From Bacillota bacterium (GTDB taxonomy: Bacteria > Bacillota > Clostridia > Tissierellales > Sedimentibacteraceae), in NCBI GenBank assembly GCA_023386345.1, contig JAEWJT010000016.1, positions 1 through 64,000 of the forward strand: 64,000 bases of DNA, given 5' to 3'. How positions within the stretch are numbered: position 1 is the first letter of the stretch; the number at the start of each line of letters is the position of its first letter. This document shows positions 43,803 to 53,203 of this stretch, one piece after another. The notes beneath the pieces are model-generated. The model was not told where the DNA came from, did not search any database, and saw only the letters and a program-made list of their open reading frames with translations. The position numbers and the translations under genes were made by a program.

Positions 43803-44795
43803 ATGGCAGATATATTATCTCAAAGTCAAATTGATGCATTGCTTAATAATCTAATTAGCGGTGAAAGCAAAATGGAATCTGTGGAAAAAGAAGATGGCGA
43901 TACAAAAGTAAAGGCATACGATTTTAGCAGTCCCAAAAAGGTTACACGCGAAAACTTGAAGATGTTAAGTGGTATATATGAAAGCTATGCACGAATAATC
44001 TCATCTTATTTGACAGCAGTGTTAAGACTCGTTTGTGAAGTAGAGGTTGATCAGATAGATGAAAGTATATTTTATGAATACAATAATGCACTAAGTGACT
44101 CTGTATTGATGTGTGTGGTAGATTTCATAATGCCAGATACAAATAAATCATTTGGACAAATATTGGTCAATGTACCTAAACCTCTGGCTTTTTTAATTAT
44201 TGATAAGCTTATGGGGGGAGATGGAGATGACTATAAATATGACAGGGATTTTACTGATATTGAACTATCAATATTGGATAATACATTAAGATATGTTATG
44301 AATCAGATGAAGGATGCGTGGGCAAATACAATTCCTATAGATGTAGAATATAGCAAGATAGAAACAAATGCTAGATTTATACAGAGTGTAGGTTATAATG
44401 ATACTGTTTTACTAATAATGCTGGAGACAGTAATTAAAAATATAAGTGATAAAATTACAATTTGCATCCCTACATTGGTTATAGATGAAATATTTAAAAA
44501 ATCAGAAAGTGGTTTTAGAGCGAGGAGAAAGGGTTCCGAACCTGAAAACGAAAAGGATAAGGAAAGGATAATGAATTATCTAAGAGCTTCTTATCTGAAC
44601 GTAACTGGTATACTTGGTGGAACTGAATTAAGCCTGCACGACGTCCTCAATATTCAAGTTGGTGATGTCATAGTATTAGATGACAAAGCCTACGATGATG
44701 TAATAATGAAAGTTGAAGGAAAAACTTGGTTTAAAGGCAAGTGGGGAGCTAAAAGAAGAAGAAATGCTATCAAAATTAAAGAAGTTTTGTACTAA
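43803..44795 (+). CDS. fliM: Flagellar motor switch protein FliM
   Basis: A 330-residue C-ring protein. The N-terminal CheY-binding peptide LSQSQIDALLNN (residues 5-16) is present, followed by the CheC-like middle domain and a C-terminal SpoA/FliN-like domain (VQVGDVIVLDDKAYDDVIMKVEGK). The fliL gene that normally lies between motB and fliM is missing: only 43 bases separate them. Confidence 0.94.
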   Translation: MADILSQSQIDALLNNLISGESKMESVEKEDGDTKVKAYDFSSPKKVTRENLKMLSGIYESYARIISSYLTAVLRLVCEVEVDQIDESIFYEYNNALSDSVLMCVVDFIMPDTNKSFGQILVNVPKPLAFLIIDKLMGGDGDDYKYDRDFTDIELSILDNTLRYVMNQMKDAWANTIPIDVEYSKIETNARFIQSVGYNDTVLLIMLETVIKNISDKITICIPTLVIDEIFKKSESGFRARRKGSEPENEKDKERIMNYLRASYLNVTGILGGTELSLHDVLNIQVGDVIVLDDKAYDDVIMKVEGKTWFKGKWGAKRRRNAIKIKEVLY

Positions 44796-44817
44796 AATTT
44801 AGAATAAGAGGTATCGT

Positions 44818-46209
44818 ATGGAAGTGAATAATGAAATGTTGTTAACTGAGATGGAAAAAGATGTGATAGGAGAGGTAATGAATATAAGCCTTGGCTCATC
44901 TGCTACGTCATTATCATCCTTACTTAGTAAAAGAGTCGATATAACAGTGCCGAGAGTTAAGGTTACAAACACGCAGGATTTCGACTTCAATGATATGGAC
45001 CCAGCTATCGGTGTTGAGATAAAATATATTGATGGTGTAAATGGAGACAATGTATTAATATTAAAAAAAGCCGATATAAAGGTTATATTAGAAACATTGA
45101 TGAGTATAGAAATACCTGATGATGAATTCGTACTTGATGAAATAGCTATGAGTGCAGTAAGTGAAGTTATGAATCAAATGATGGGTTCTGCAGCTACAGC
45201 TCTAGCTGATTTTTTAGGAAAGCCTGTAAACATATCTACTCCTGTTGCTTATGAAATTACAGATAAAGAATCCTTTAAGGGTAGATATTTCTCTGAGGAC
45301 TCCATAGTAGAAGTTAAATTCGACTTAAAGGTAGGGGATGTAATAAATAGTGAGTTTCTAAACGTATTTTCAATTCCTTTAGCAAAAGAAATGGTAGGTT
45401 TATTCTTGAAAGGGACAGGGATAGAGCAAAATGATTCAGGTGAAATGGTGATTAATCAAAGCTTTGCTGAAAGTACAGAAAAAAATGTTACGCAGAACAC
45501 AGAAAAAGCACAAGAACCAAGAATGCAAGCGCAAGAGAAAATTCAAGAGTATGAACCAGAGCTTGAAGAAATTCCAGCACCTAAGCCAAATCTTGAAGAA
45601 AAAGTCTTACAACCTGAACCAAGACTTGAAGAAAGGGTTCAAAAACCTAGTCCAAGGGTAGAGCCTGAAGTATCAAAATACATTGATAAAGAGCCTAGAG
45701 AAAAAGTAGATTCATATGAAGATGACTTCAAAGAAGAGGATGAAAGATTACATAGTAGGAGGCCTAAGAGAAGAAAAATGCCAGAATATTACGATGATTA
45801 TGATGATGAAGATTATGATGATTATGAAGAGAGACCAAGAAAAGCTGCACCAGAGAGAAAAGCTAGAAGAACAACAGCTCCAGTTAATGTAGCACCTATA
45901 CAGTATGAAAGCTTTGATGATGAAGAAGAAGTATTATCAGAAGAGCAAAAAACTAATTTAGGCTTGATTATGTCAGTTCCTTTGCAGGTTACAGTAGAGA
46001 TAGGCAGAACTAAAAAGAAAATTAAGGATATTTTGGAGTTCTCTCAAGGAACAATCGTTGAGCTTGACAAGCAAGCTGGTACACAGGTAGACATAATTAT
46101 AAATGGACAGGTTATCGCTAAAGGCGATGTAGTAGTAGTAAATGACAACTTTGGTGTTAGAGTTTCAGAAATAATTAAAAAAGATGAAATATTTAAATTA
46201 ACAGTTTAA
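44818..46209 (+). CDS. fliY: Flagellar motor switch phosphatase FliY
   Basis: A 463-residue CheC-FliN fusion that removes phosphate from CheY and builds the C ring. Two CheC-type helices (EVMNISLGSSATSLSSLL near 19-36, and EVMNQMMGSAATALADFL near 117-134) are followed by a long linker (about 205-375). The linker contains Pro/Glu repeats (PxxRLEExV type) and then very acidic tyrosine-rich DDYDDEDYDDYEE. The C-terminal FliN domain (MSVPLQVTVEIGRTKKKIKDIL) ends the protein. The N-terminal CheY-binding peptide seen in Bacillus FliY is absent. The linker is much longer than in Bacillus (378 residues total there). Confidence 0.9.
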   Translation: MEVNNEMLLTEMEKDVIGEVMNISLGSSATSLSSLLSKRVDITVPRVKVTNTQDFDFNDMDPAIGVEIKYIDGVNGDNVLILKKADIKVILETLMSIEIPDDEFVLDEIAMSAVSEVMNQMMGSAATALADFLGKPVNISTPVAYEITDKESFKGRYFSEDSIVEVKFDLKVGDVINSEFLNVFSIPLAKEMVGLFLKGTGIEQNDSGEMVINQSFAESTEKNVTQNTEKAQEPRMQAQEKIQEYEPELEEIPAPKPNLEEKVLQPEPRLEERVQKPSPRVEPEVSKYIDKEPREKVDSYEDDFKEEDERLHSRRPKRRKMPEYYDDYDDEDYDDYEERPRKAAPERKARRTTAPVNVAPIQYESFDDEEEVLSEEQKTNLGLIMSVPLQVTVEIGRTKKKIKDILEFSQGTIVELDKQAGTQVDIIINGQVIAKGDVVVVNDNFGVRVSEIIKKDEIFKLTV

Positions 46210-46218
46210 ATTAAAAAC

Positions 46219-46239
46219 AATTAAGTTAAAAACTTAATT
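46219..46239 (+). repeat. Hairpin between fliY and cheY
   Basis: Perfect 9-bp stem AATTAAGTT/AACTTAATT with a 3-base loop; no T-run. Role unknown. Confidence 0.35.
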
Positions 46240-46314
46240 ATTCAGCAATTAAAATAAAAATTTAATTATAAAATAAAAATTACGATAAATAAAGCATTTT
46301 ATGGAGGATTAAAA

Positions 46315-46677
46315 ATGAGTGGCAAAATAATGATAGTAGACGATGCGGCTTTTATGAGAATGATGATAAAGGATACATTAAAGAAAAGCGGGTATGAGGA
46401 TTTAATTGAGGCAGCTGACGGAGAAATAGCAGTATCCCAATATAAAGCTGAAACACCTGATTTAGTTATCATGGATATCACAATGCCAAACAAGGATGGT
46501 TTACAAGCATTAAAAGAAATTAAGGAGTATGATAGTTCTGCTAAGGTTGTTATGTGTTCAGCTATGGGACAAGAATCAATGGTAGTTGAAGCAATAAAAT
46601 TAGGAGCTAAGGATTTTATTGTTAAACCGTTTAAGCAAGAAAGAATACTTAAAACTGTAACAACAGTACTTGGTTAA
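46315..46677 (+). CDS. cheY: Chemotaxis response regulator CheY
   Basis: A 120-residue single-domain receiver. Asp9-Asp10 bind metal, Asp54 (IMDITMP) is the phosphorylation site, and Ser82 and Lys104 complete the switch. It carries the signal from CheA to the motor and is dephosphorylated by FliY and CheC encoded around it. Behind ATGGAGG. Confidence 0.94.
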   Translation: MSGKIMIVDDAAFMRMMIKDTLKKSGYEDLIEAADGEIAVSQYKAETPDLVIMDITMPNKDGLQALKEIKEYDSSAKVVMCSAMGQESMVVEAIKLGAKDFIVKPFKQERILKTVTTVLG

Positions 46678-46700
46678 TAAAAAACAAGAGAGGTGTTAGT

Positions 46701-47117
46701 GTGCCAGAACTATTTTCACTAATAGGAGCCTTGATTATGATAGTTTTGGTTTTATTTGCAACATATTATTTTACCAAAGCTATTTCTAAAAAAATGACAA
46801 ATTATTCTTCCTCAAGGCATTTAAAAATTATTGATAGAGTAGCACTTAGTCAAAATAAGTTTTTAATTATAGTTGAGGTTGATAAAAAATTTCTTTTGGT
46901 AGGGGTTTCTGACAATAGCATAAGTGTTTTGAAGGAATTTGACAGTTTAAGCTTAGAGCTTGGGGAAGCAAATTCAATAATGGGGCCTAATGCAGACATT
47001 AATTTCTTAGAAATTTTGAAAGATAATTTAAAGAAAACTAAGATTGGCTCTAAGTTTATAAAAGATATTAATAAAAACCATAGCGAAGATAAAATTGATA
47101 AGGATGGCGAAGCATGA
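46701..47117 (+). CDS. fliO: Flagellar biosynthetic protein FliO
   Basis: A 138-residue membrane protein with one N-terminal helix (LIGALIMIVLVLFATYYFT) and a small cytosolic domain (LKIIDRVALSQNKFLIIVEVDKKFLLVGV) as in FliO. It aids assembly of the FliPQR gate. Begins with GTG behind AGAGGTG. Its stop overlaps the fliP start (ATGA). Confidence 0.85.
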   Translation: MPELFSLIGALIMIVLVLFATYYFTKAISKKMTNYSSSRHLKIIDRVALSQNKFLIIVEVDKKFLLVGVSDNSISVLKEFDSLSLELGEANSIMGPNADINFLEILKDNLKKTKIGSKFIKDINKNHSEDKIDKDGEA

Positions 47118-47899
47118 GCAAGGTCGTTGATGCGATTAAAACAATTATAAATAAGTTAAGTAAAGATAAATTTAAAATCATGCTGGTTGCTATCATATCG
47201 ATGCTTGCGATACAAAGTAAAGCATTCGCAAATAGTGTTGTAAATGTTGATATAAATGGCAAATCAAATGACACTATAGAAATTATAATATTACTAACGG
47301 TGCTTAGTTTACTTCCATCGATAGTAATAATGATGACCTCATTTACAAGAATAACTATAGTCCTATCATTTTTAAGAAATGCTATAGGACTTCAACAGAC
47401 ACCACCAAATCAAGTTATGGTTGGAATTGCACTGTTTTTAACATTGTTTATAATGAGCCCGGTAATAAGTGAAATAAACACTACAGCTTATGAGCCTTAT
47501 AAACAAGAGCTTATATCGCAGGATGAATTCTATAAAAGAGCTCAAGAGCCTCTGAAAGGATTTATGCTAAAAAATACAAGACCAAATGAGTTAAACATGT
47601 TCATAACTTTATCGAATAATCAAGAGGTAAATGAGACTCAGGACTTGCAAAAGCTTCCATTGACGGTAATTGTACCAGCATTTATGGTAAGTGAGCTAAG
47701 GCGTGCATTTATTATAGGCTTTTTAATTTTCATACCTTTTTTGATTATAGATACTGTTGTTTCAACCGTTCTGATGTCAATGGGTATGATGATGCTTCCA
47801 CCTGTTATGATTTCACTGCCATTCAAGATATTATTGTTTGTTTTGGTAGATGGCTGGTCGCTTCTATTCCAAACATTGATAAAGACATTTCAATTTTAG
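47114..47899 (+). CDS. fliP: Flagellar export gate protein FliP
   Basis: A 261-residue gate component. A cleavable signal-like N-terminus (IMLVAIISMLAIQSKAFA) is followed by four membrane helices and family motifs MMTSFTRITIVLSFLRNAIG and PPNQVMVGIALFLT. FliP, FliQ and FliR build the export pore. Full length. Confidence 0.95.
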   Translation: MSKVVDAIKTIINKLSKDKFKIMLVAIISMLAIQSKAFANSVVNVDINGKSNDTIEIIILLTVLSLLPSIVIMMTSFTRITIVLSFLRNAIGLQQTPPNQVMVGIALFLTLFIMSPVISEINTTAYEPYKQELISQDEFYKRAQEPLKGFMLKNTRPNELNMFITLSNNQEVNETQDLQKLPLTVIVPAFMVSELRRAFIIGFLIFIPFLIIDTVVSTVLMSMGMMMLPPVMISLPFKILLFVLVDGWSLLFQTLIKTFQF

Positions 47900-47911
47900 C
47901 GGAGGGATATT

Positions 47912-48178
47912 ATGGATTCATCGGTAGTAATGGGTGTAATGCAGGAAGCAATGCGTGTAATTCTTAAAATGTCTCTTCCACTATTAGGCGTTAGTATGAT
48001 AGTAGGTCTTGTAATAGCTATTTTTCAAGCTGCTACACAGATACATGAGCAAACTCTTACATTTGTTCCTAAATTATTAGCAGTAGGACTATTATTGCTG
48101 TTGCTTGGAGGTCATATAATAGCAATTATAAGAGAGTTTACAACTTATTTGTTTGATCTTATGACAAAAATAACTTAA
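47912..48178 (+). CDS. fliQ: Flagellar export gate protein FliQ
   Basis: An 88-residue protein with two membrane helices and the LIVAIFQAATQIHEQTLTFVPK-type core. Four copies per export gate in characterised systems. Behind GCGGAGGG, 12 bases after fliP. Confidence 0.94.
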   Translation: MDSSVVMGVMQEAMRVILKMSLPLLGVSMIVGLVIAIFQAATQIHEQTLTFVPKLLAVGLLLLLLGGHIIAIIREFTTYLFDLMTKIT

Positions 48179-48192
48179 AGAGGTTACATAAG

Positions 48193-48960
48193 ATGGTGAT
48201 AGAACAAGATGTAACTTATTTTATATTTATTTTAGCACGAATGGCAGGCTGTATAATGTTTAGTCAAATATTTGGACGAGGTAATATTCCTATGATGTTC
48301 CAAATTGGGCTTAGCATCATGCTATCAATAGCAGTTCAAGGAGCATTGCCTGTAGATAATTTCTTGGAAGTAAATCTATTGATAGAGTATATAGTTTTAT
48401 TGCTAAAAGAATTATTTGTAGGTGTTATAATAGGGCATATTATGAAATTATTCTTTTCTGTTATTGTAATAACGGGAGAGTTTAACGACATGCAGCTTGG
48501 CTTGTCAATGGCAAAGATTTATGATCCAAAAAGCAATATTTCAATGGGTATTAGTGCGAGTATATTAAATATATTCTTTATGTTATTATTTTTTAGCGCT
48601 AATGGACATATGAGTTTGATAAAAATATTTATAACATCATGCAAGGTGTTGCCAATAGGAAGAATTAATTTTTCGCCTGAGCTATTCATGAGCCTAACGG
48701 AACTTTTCACAGATATACTGATTTTTGCTGTTAAACTTAGTTTACCAATTCTTGCTGTAGAATTTATAACAGAGATAGGAATAGGTATATTGATGAAAGC
48801 AGTTCCGCAGATACACCTGTTTATTGTAAATATACAGCTTAAGATTTTTATAGGCTTTGCAACAATGCTTATATTAGTTCCTTCTCTTTCAACATTTTTG
48901 GAAAAATTGATTACACTTATGTTTGAGGCGATACAAAAAAATCTGAGCCTTTTAGTATAG
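48193..48960 (+). CDS. fliR: Flagellar export gate protein FliR
   Basis: A 255-residue protein with about six membrane helices. It contains the conserved LSLPILAVEFITEIGIGILMKAVPQIHLF region. It completes the FliPQR gate and contacts FlhB. Behind AAAGAGG. Confidence 0.94.
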   Translation: MVIEQDVTYFIFILARMAGCIMFSQIFGRGNIPMMFQIGLSIMLSIAVQGALPVDNFLEVNLLIEYIVLLLKELFVGVIIGHIMKLFFSVIVITGEFNDMQLGLSMAKIYDPKSNISMGISASILNIFFMLLFFSANGHMSLIKIFITSCKVLPIGRINFSPELFMSLTELFTDILIFAVKLSLPILAVEFITEIGIGILMKAVPQIHLFIVNIQLKIFIGFATMLILVPSLSTFLEKLITLMFEAIQKNLSLLV

Positions 48961-49037
48961 ATTTTACAAAAGCTTTTGCAGGACATATCTTTACTAATAA
49001 ATTTAAGAAGTTTTCATAGAAAGGAATCCTTGCCAAG

Positions 49038-50105
49038 ATGTCGGAAAAAACGGAAAAAGCCACCCCCAAGAAAAGGCGGGATGAAAGAAAAAAAGGCAAT
49101 ATATTTCAAAGTAAAGATATTACAACAATTGCTTCTATAACAATAGCTTTTTATGTTTTAAAGGCATGGATGCCTTATATATATAGATTTTTAGGCGATT
49201 CATTTAGAGAATATTTTGGACTTGCAGCAACAACACTTGATATAGAGCCTAAATTTGCAGTTCATTTATTTACAAATGTTGCAATTACGATTCTTCTTGT
49301 TATATCTGTACTTGTAATAGCTGTAATGATTAGCTCTATTATTGTATCAGGGTCTCAAACAAAATTTCATATTTCAAGAGAGGGCTTTAAGTTTAAGTTT
49401 TCAAAACTAAATCCTTTAAGTGGAATAAAAAAACTATTCTCACTACGATCCTTTATAGAGGTATTGAAAAATATTATTAAAATAATTGTTATAGGAACTG
49501 TTGTTTATAGTGTAATAATAAAAAATATTCAGTTTATACCTAAGCTAATGTATCTTGATATATTAAGCGCTATAAAATTCATATTTGGTGTAATTATGAA
49601 TGTGGTAAATAGTGTTATTATCTATTTTCTGGCCATATCAGTGGTAGATTTTATATACCAATGGTGGGAATACGAAAAAAATATTAAGATGACTAAGCAG
49701 GAAGTTAAGGATGAATTTAAAAATACTGAGGGTAATCCTGAAATAAAAGGAAAAATCAAGCAGATACAAAGAAAAATGGCTATGTCAAGAATGATGCAGC
49801 AGGTTCCTAGTGCAGATGTTATAATCAGAAACCCAACGCATTTTGCTGTAGCTATAAAATATGACGAAAACAGCAACAGAGCACCATTGGTTGTTGCAAA
49901 GGGACAAGACAGGGTAGCATTAAATATAATTAAACTAGCAGAAGAAAGTAAAGTGCTTATAATGGAAAACAAACCTTTAGCCAGAGCTCTTTACAGCACA
50001 GTAGATATAAACCAAGAAATTCCAGTAGAATTCTATGAACCTATTGCGGAAGTACTCGCTTGGGTGTATAATACTAATATGCAGGCTAAAAAAAATGATG
50101 AATAA
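49038..50105 (+). CDS. flhB: Flagellar export switch protein FlhB
   Basis: A 355-residue gate and specificity switch. The N-terminal SEKTEKATPKKRRDERKKGN start is characteristic; four membrane helices follow. The cytosolic domain has the autocleavage site NPTH at residues 265-268. Cleavage and FliK contact switch export from hook to filament proteins. A second, membrane-less FlhB-like protein is encoded at the right edge of the window. Confidence 0.95.
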   Translation: MSEKTEKATPKKRRDERKKGNIFQSKDITTIASITIAFYVLKAWMPYIYRFLGDSFREYFGLAATTLDIEPKFAVHLFTNVAITILLVISVLVIAVMISSIIVSGSQTKFHISREGFKFKFSKLNPLSGIKKLFSLRSFIEVLKNIIKIIVIGTVVYSVIIKNIQFIPKLMYLDILSAIKFIFGVIMNVVNSVIIYFLAISVVDFIYQWWEYEKNIKMTKQEVKDEFKNTEGNPEIKGKIKQIQRKMAMSRMMQQVPSADVIIRNPTHFAVAIKYDENSNRAPLVVAKGQDRVALNIIKLAEESKVLIMENKPLARALYSTVDINQEIPVEFYEPIAEVLAWVYNTNMQAKKNDE

Positions 50106-50147
50106 TGTAAGTATACACACAAATTTTTAATCTCACTTGAAAAGAGA

Positions 50148-50206
50148 GATGGGCGTTCTTGTACAATAGATACATGGGCATAATTAACAGGAAAAGGTAA
50201 ATAAAT
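50148..50206 (+). ncRNA. Hairpin element before flhA
   Basis: GTTCT (50155-50159) can pair with AGA-T-AC (50168-50173, one bulge). It is followed directly by ATGGGCATA (50174-50182), the same ending as at fliF and sigD. Here a normal AGGAAAAGG ribosome site follows before the flhA ATG. The ATGGGCATA frame encodes an eight-codon peptide (MGIINRKR) that ends 5 bases before the flhA ATG. Confidence 0.4.
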
Positions 50207-52270
50207 ATGAAAATATTGAATAATGCAGTAACAGTCTTTATAATACTTATAATATTAATGATTATCATACCTTTGCCATCTTTTATACTGGATATGATGT
50301 TTATCATTAATATTGCAATATCAGTAATAATATTACTTACAACAATGTACATAAAGGAATCATTACAGTTTTCCATATTTCCTACAGTATTATTGATTAC
50401 AACGATACTTAGGCTTGCACTCAGTGTATCTTCAATTAAGCTTATTTTGTTGAATAGTGGAAATGCAGGAGCGGTTATAAAAACATTTGGTGACTTCGTA
50501 ATCCAAGGAAATTATGTTATAGGTTTTATAATATTTATAATTATAGTAATTGTTCAGTTCATGGTTATAACAAAAGGAACTGAAAGAGTTTCAGAAGTTT
50601 CAGCGAGATTTACACTTGATGCTATGCCTGGTAAGCAAATGGCTATAGATGCAGATTTAAGCTCTGGACTAATCACAGAGTCTGAATCAAGGATAAGAAG
50701 GTCAAAGATTCAAAGAGAGGCTGATTTTTATGGAGCTATGGACGGAGCCACAAAGTTTATTAAGGGAGATGCTATTGCTAATATAGTTATAACCTTTGTA
50801 AACTTCATAGGTGGAGTTATTATAGGAATGGTTCAAGGAGCAGGGACTTTTCAAGATGTTTTGACAATCTATACAGTAGCTACAGTCGGAGCAGGACTTG
50901 TATCACAGATTCCAGCACTTATGATTTCAACAGCTGCTGGTATGATAGTTACTAGAGCAAGCTCTGAATCAAATTTGAGTACAGATATTTCAAAACAGTT
51001 TTTATCTCAGCCAATAGTTCTTGTTGGTAGCGGTATAGTTCTGGTTGTCTTTAGTTTAATTCCAGGATTTCCTAAAATTCCAGGCTTTACTTTAGCGGCA
51101 ATATTGATTTTTCTAGGACTTAATCTTATGAGGAGTCAAAAACAAGAAGAATTGGTAGATGAACATAAAAAAACTATAGAGCATCAAGGCTCTGAGGAAG
51201 TATATAACGAAGAAACTTACTATAGAAATATAGATAATATATATGAATTAATTCAAGTTGAACAAATAGAAATGGAGGTAGGCTACAGTCTTATCCCATT
51301 GGTAGATGAATCAACAGGTGGAAGTTTTATAGATAGAATAGTAATGTTTAGGCGACAATTTGCAATTGAGATGGGTATGGTTATACCGTCTGTAAAGCTA
51401 ACGGATAATGGTTATTTAAATCCAAATGAATATTTAATTAAGATAAAGGGTGAAGAAGTAGCAAGAGGCGAAATACTCGTAGATTATTACCTTGCTTTGG
51501 AACCTGCAACTGTTAGTGGAATGATAGACGGAATTGACACAATAGAGCCAGCATACGGTATTCCAAGTAAATGGATAACAAAGGATAAAAAGGAATTAGC
51601 TGAAATTTATGGATATACGGTTATAGACCCTCTTTCAGTTTTGATTACGCATTTATCGGAGATAGTAAAAAAATATGCACATGAGCTTCTATCAAGACAG
51701 GATATAAACCTACTGCTTGAGAACACTAAGAAAACAAATAGCAGTATAGTCGATGAGGTGCTTCCTGCAATGATAGGATACGGAACCTTACAAAAAATAC
51801 TTGGCAATTTGTTAAGAGAGGCTATTCCTATAAAGGATATGGAAACTATACTTGAAACTATAAGTGATTATGCAGCTAATATAAAAGATATAGAAATGCT
51901 TACCGAATACATAAGACAAGCTTTAAGGAGGACAATAACTAGAAAATGGTCTGATTCCGGACAAATAAAAGTTATTACCTTAAGTACAGATATAGAAAAA
52001 ATGATAATTAACTCTGTTAATAAAAATGAACACGGCTCTTATCTATCTTTAGATCCTCAAATTATACAGAAGATAGTGACATCACTTTTAGATCAGATAG
52101 AAAAACTGAAAGAAGTGATAAGTATTCCGATAATTTTAACATCACCATTTGTCAGAATATATTTTAAAAAGCTAGTAGATCAATTTTATCCAAATGCTGT
52201 GATTTTGTCATTTAATGAGATAGATAATTCAGTTCAGATACAAGCTATAGGTAACATTGAAGTCGAATGA
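50207..52270 (+). CDS. flhA: Flagellar export protein FlhA
   Basis: A 687-residue export-gate protein. Eight N-terminal membrane helices include the conserved ARFTLDAMPGKQMAIDADL loop (FHIPEP region). A four-domain cytosolic part (from about residue 330) docks chaperone-substrate complexes. Full-length. FlhF and FlhG genes, which usually follow flhA in Firmicutes, are not here: the sigma factor gene starts within 84 bases. Confidence 0.96.
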   Translation: MKILNNAVTVFIILIILMIIIPLPSFILDMMFIINIAISVIILLTTMYIKESLQFSIFPTVLLITTILRLALSVSSIKLILLNSGNAGAVIKTFGDFVIQGNYVIGFIIFIIIVIVQFMVITKGTERVSEVSARFTLDAMPGKQMAIDADLSSGLITESESRIRRSKIQREADFYGAMDGATKFIKGDAIANIVITFVNFIGGVIIGMVQGAGTFQDVLTIYTVATVGAGLVSQIPALMISTAAGMIVTRASSESNLSTDISKQFLSQPIVLVGSGIVLVVFSLIPGFPKIPGFTLAAILIFLGLNLMRSQKQEELVDEHKKTIEHQGSEEVYNEETYYRNIDNIYELIQVEQIEMEVGYSLIPLVDESTGGSFIDRIVMFRRQFAIEMGMVIPSVKLTDNGYLNPNEYLIKIKGEEVARGEILVDYYLALEPATVSGMIDGIDTIEPAYGIPSKWITKDKKELAEIYGYTVIDPLSVLITHLSEIVKKYAHELLSRQDINLLLENTKKTNSSIVDEVLPAMIGYGTLQKILGNLLREAIPIKDMETILETISDYAANIKDIEMLTEYIRQALRRTITRKWSDSGQIKVITLSTDIEKMIINSVNKNEHGSYLSLDPQIIQKIVTSLLDQIEKLKEVISIPIILTSPFVRIYFKKLVDQFYPNAVILSFNEIDNSVQIQAIGNIEVE

Positions 52271-52296
52271 TAATGTTGAACAAAAAGATAAATGAT

Positions 52297-52353
52297 AAGG
52301 AAGCGCTTAAATTTTGTACAAGCATTGTACATTAAGTGCATGGGCATAGTTGT
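52297..52353 (+). ncRNA. Hairpin element between ribosome site and sigD start
   Basis: AAGGAAG (52297-52303) is followed at once by a two-part hairpin: GCGCTTAA (52303-52310) with TTAAGTGC (52332-52339), and TGTACAA with TTGTACA inside. Then ATGGGCATAGTTGT leads to the ATG at 52354. No other ribosome site precedes that ATG. Folding would bring AAGGAA to a workable distance from the start. Confidence 0.5.
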
Positions 52354-53118
52354 ATGGAAATCATTAAGGATGATAAAATCATAATAGATGACAATGAGCT
52401 ATGGGAAAGGTACTTTCAAAGCAAAGATATAGCAGCTCGCAATAAAATAGTTGAAAAATACGCTTTTATCGTCAAAGTGATTGCTATGAAGATTTGGGGT
52501 ATGTATCATCAATATGGCGATGTTGAAGATATTGTAAATGAAGGTATCATAGCTTTGATAGATGCTGTAGGAAGATTTGATATATCTAAGGATATAAAGT
52601 TTGAGACATATGCGTCTATTAAAATAAGAGGAGCTATAATAGACTATGTCAGAAAGCAGGCTTGGTCTCCGAGACGTGTCAATAAAAACAGAAAGCTTGT
52701 AGAGAGTGCCGATAAAGAATTAAAAATTAAGCTTGGTAGAACTCCTTCAGAGCAGGAAATGGCAGATTATTTGAAAATTGATAAGACAGAATATAATAAA
52801 ATGATTTTAGAGACAAATAACTCTAATTTACTCTCATTTGAGGAGCTTATATCAGAGCTTTCTTATAAAAATTCTGCTACCTCTAACGATTTGACACCAG
52901 AAGATAATTATGCAAAGCAGGAATTAAAAAAAGTATTGTCTGATGCTATAAATCAGCTAGAGGAAAAAGAAAAAATCATTATATCCTTATATTACAAGGA
53001 AGAGCTAAAGCTTAAAGATATTGCCGATGTAATGGGGATAAGTAATTCAAGGGTTTCACAAATTCACTCTCAGGCGATATCAAAGTTAAATAATATTTTG
53101 AGAAAATATATGAATTAA
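52354..53118 (+). CDS. sigD: RNA polymerase sigma factor, FliA/SigD (sigma-28) family
   Basis: A 254-residue sigma-28 protein. Region 2 (IVNEGIIALIDAVGRFD, KFETYASIKIRGAIIDYVRKQAWSPR), region 3 and region 4 (LKDIADVMGISNSRVSQIHSQAISKL) are complete. It directs late flagellar and chemotaxis genes. The ATG at 52354 is preferred; a GTG at 52336 in the same frame lies in the hairpin. The gene is inside the motility cluster, as in Bacillus. No FlgM gene was found in the window. Confidence 0.93.
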   Translation: MEIIKDDKIIIDDNELWERYFQSKDIAARNKIVEKYAFIVKVIAMKIWGMYHQYGDVEDIVNEGIIALIDAVGRFDISKDIKFETYASIKIRGAIIDYVRKQAWSPRRVNKNRKLVESADKELKIKLGRTPSEQEMADYLKIDKTEYNKMILETNNSNLLSFEELISELSYKNSATSNDLTPEDNYAKQELKKVLSDAINQLEEKEKIIISLYYKEELKLKDIADVMGISNSRVSQIHSQAISKLNNILRKYMN

Positions 53119-53203
53119 AAATAAATAAAAGAGTGAAACAAGTTTCGCTTTAATAACATAGGTATAAAAAATTGTTTAAATTAAGGAAAGGGATGAGATA
53201 AAT

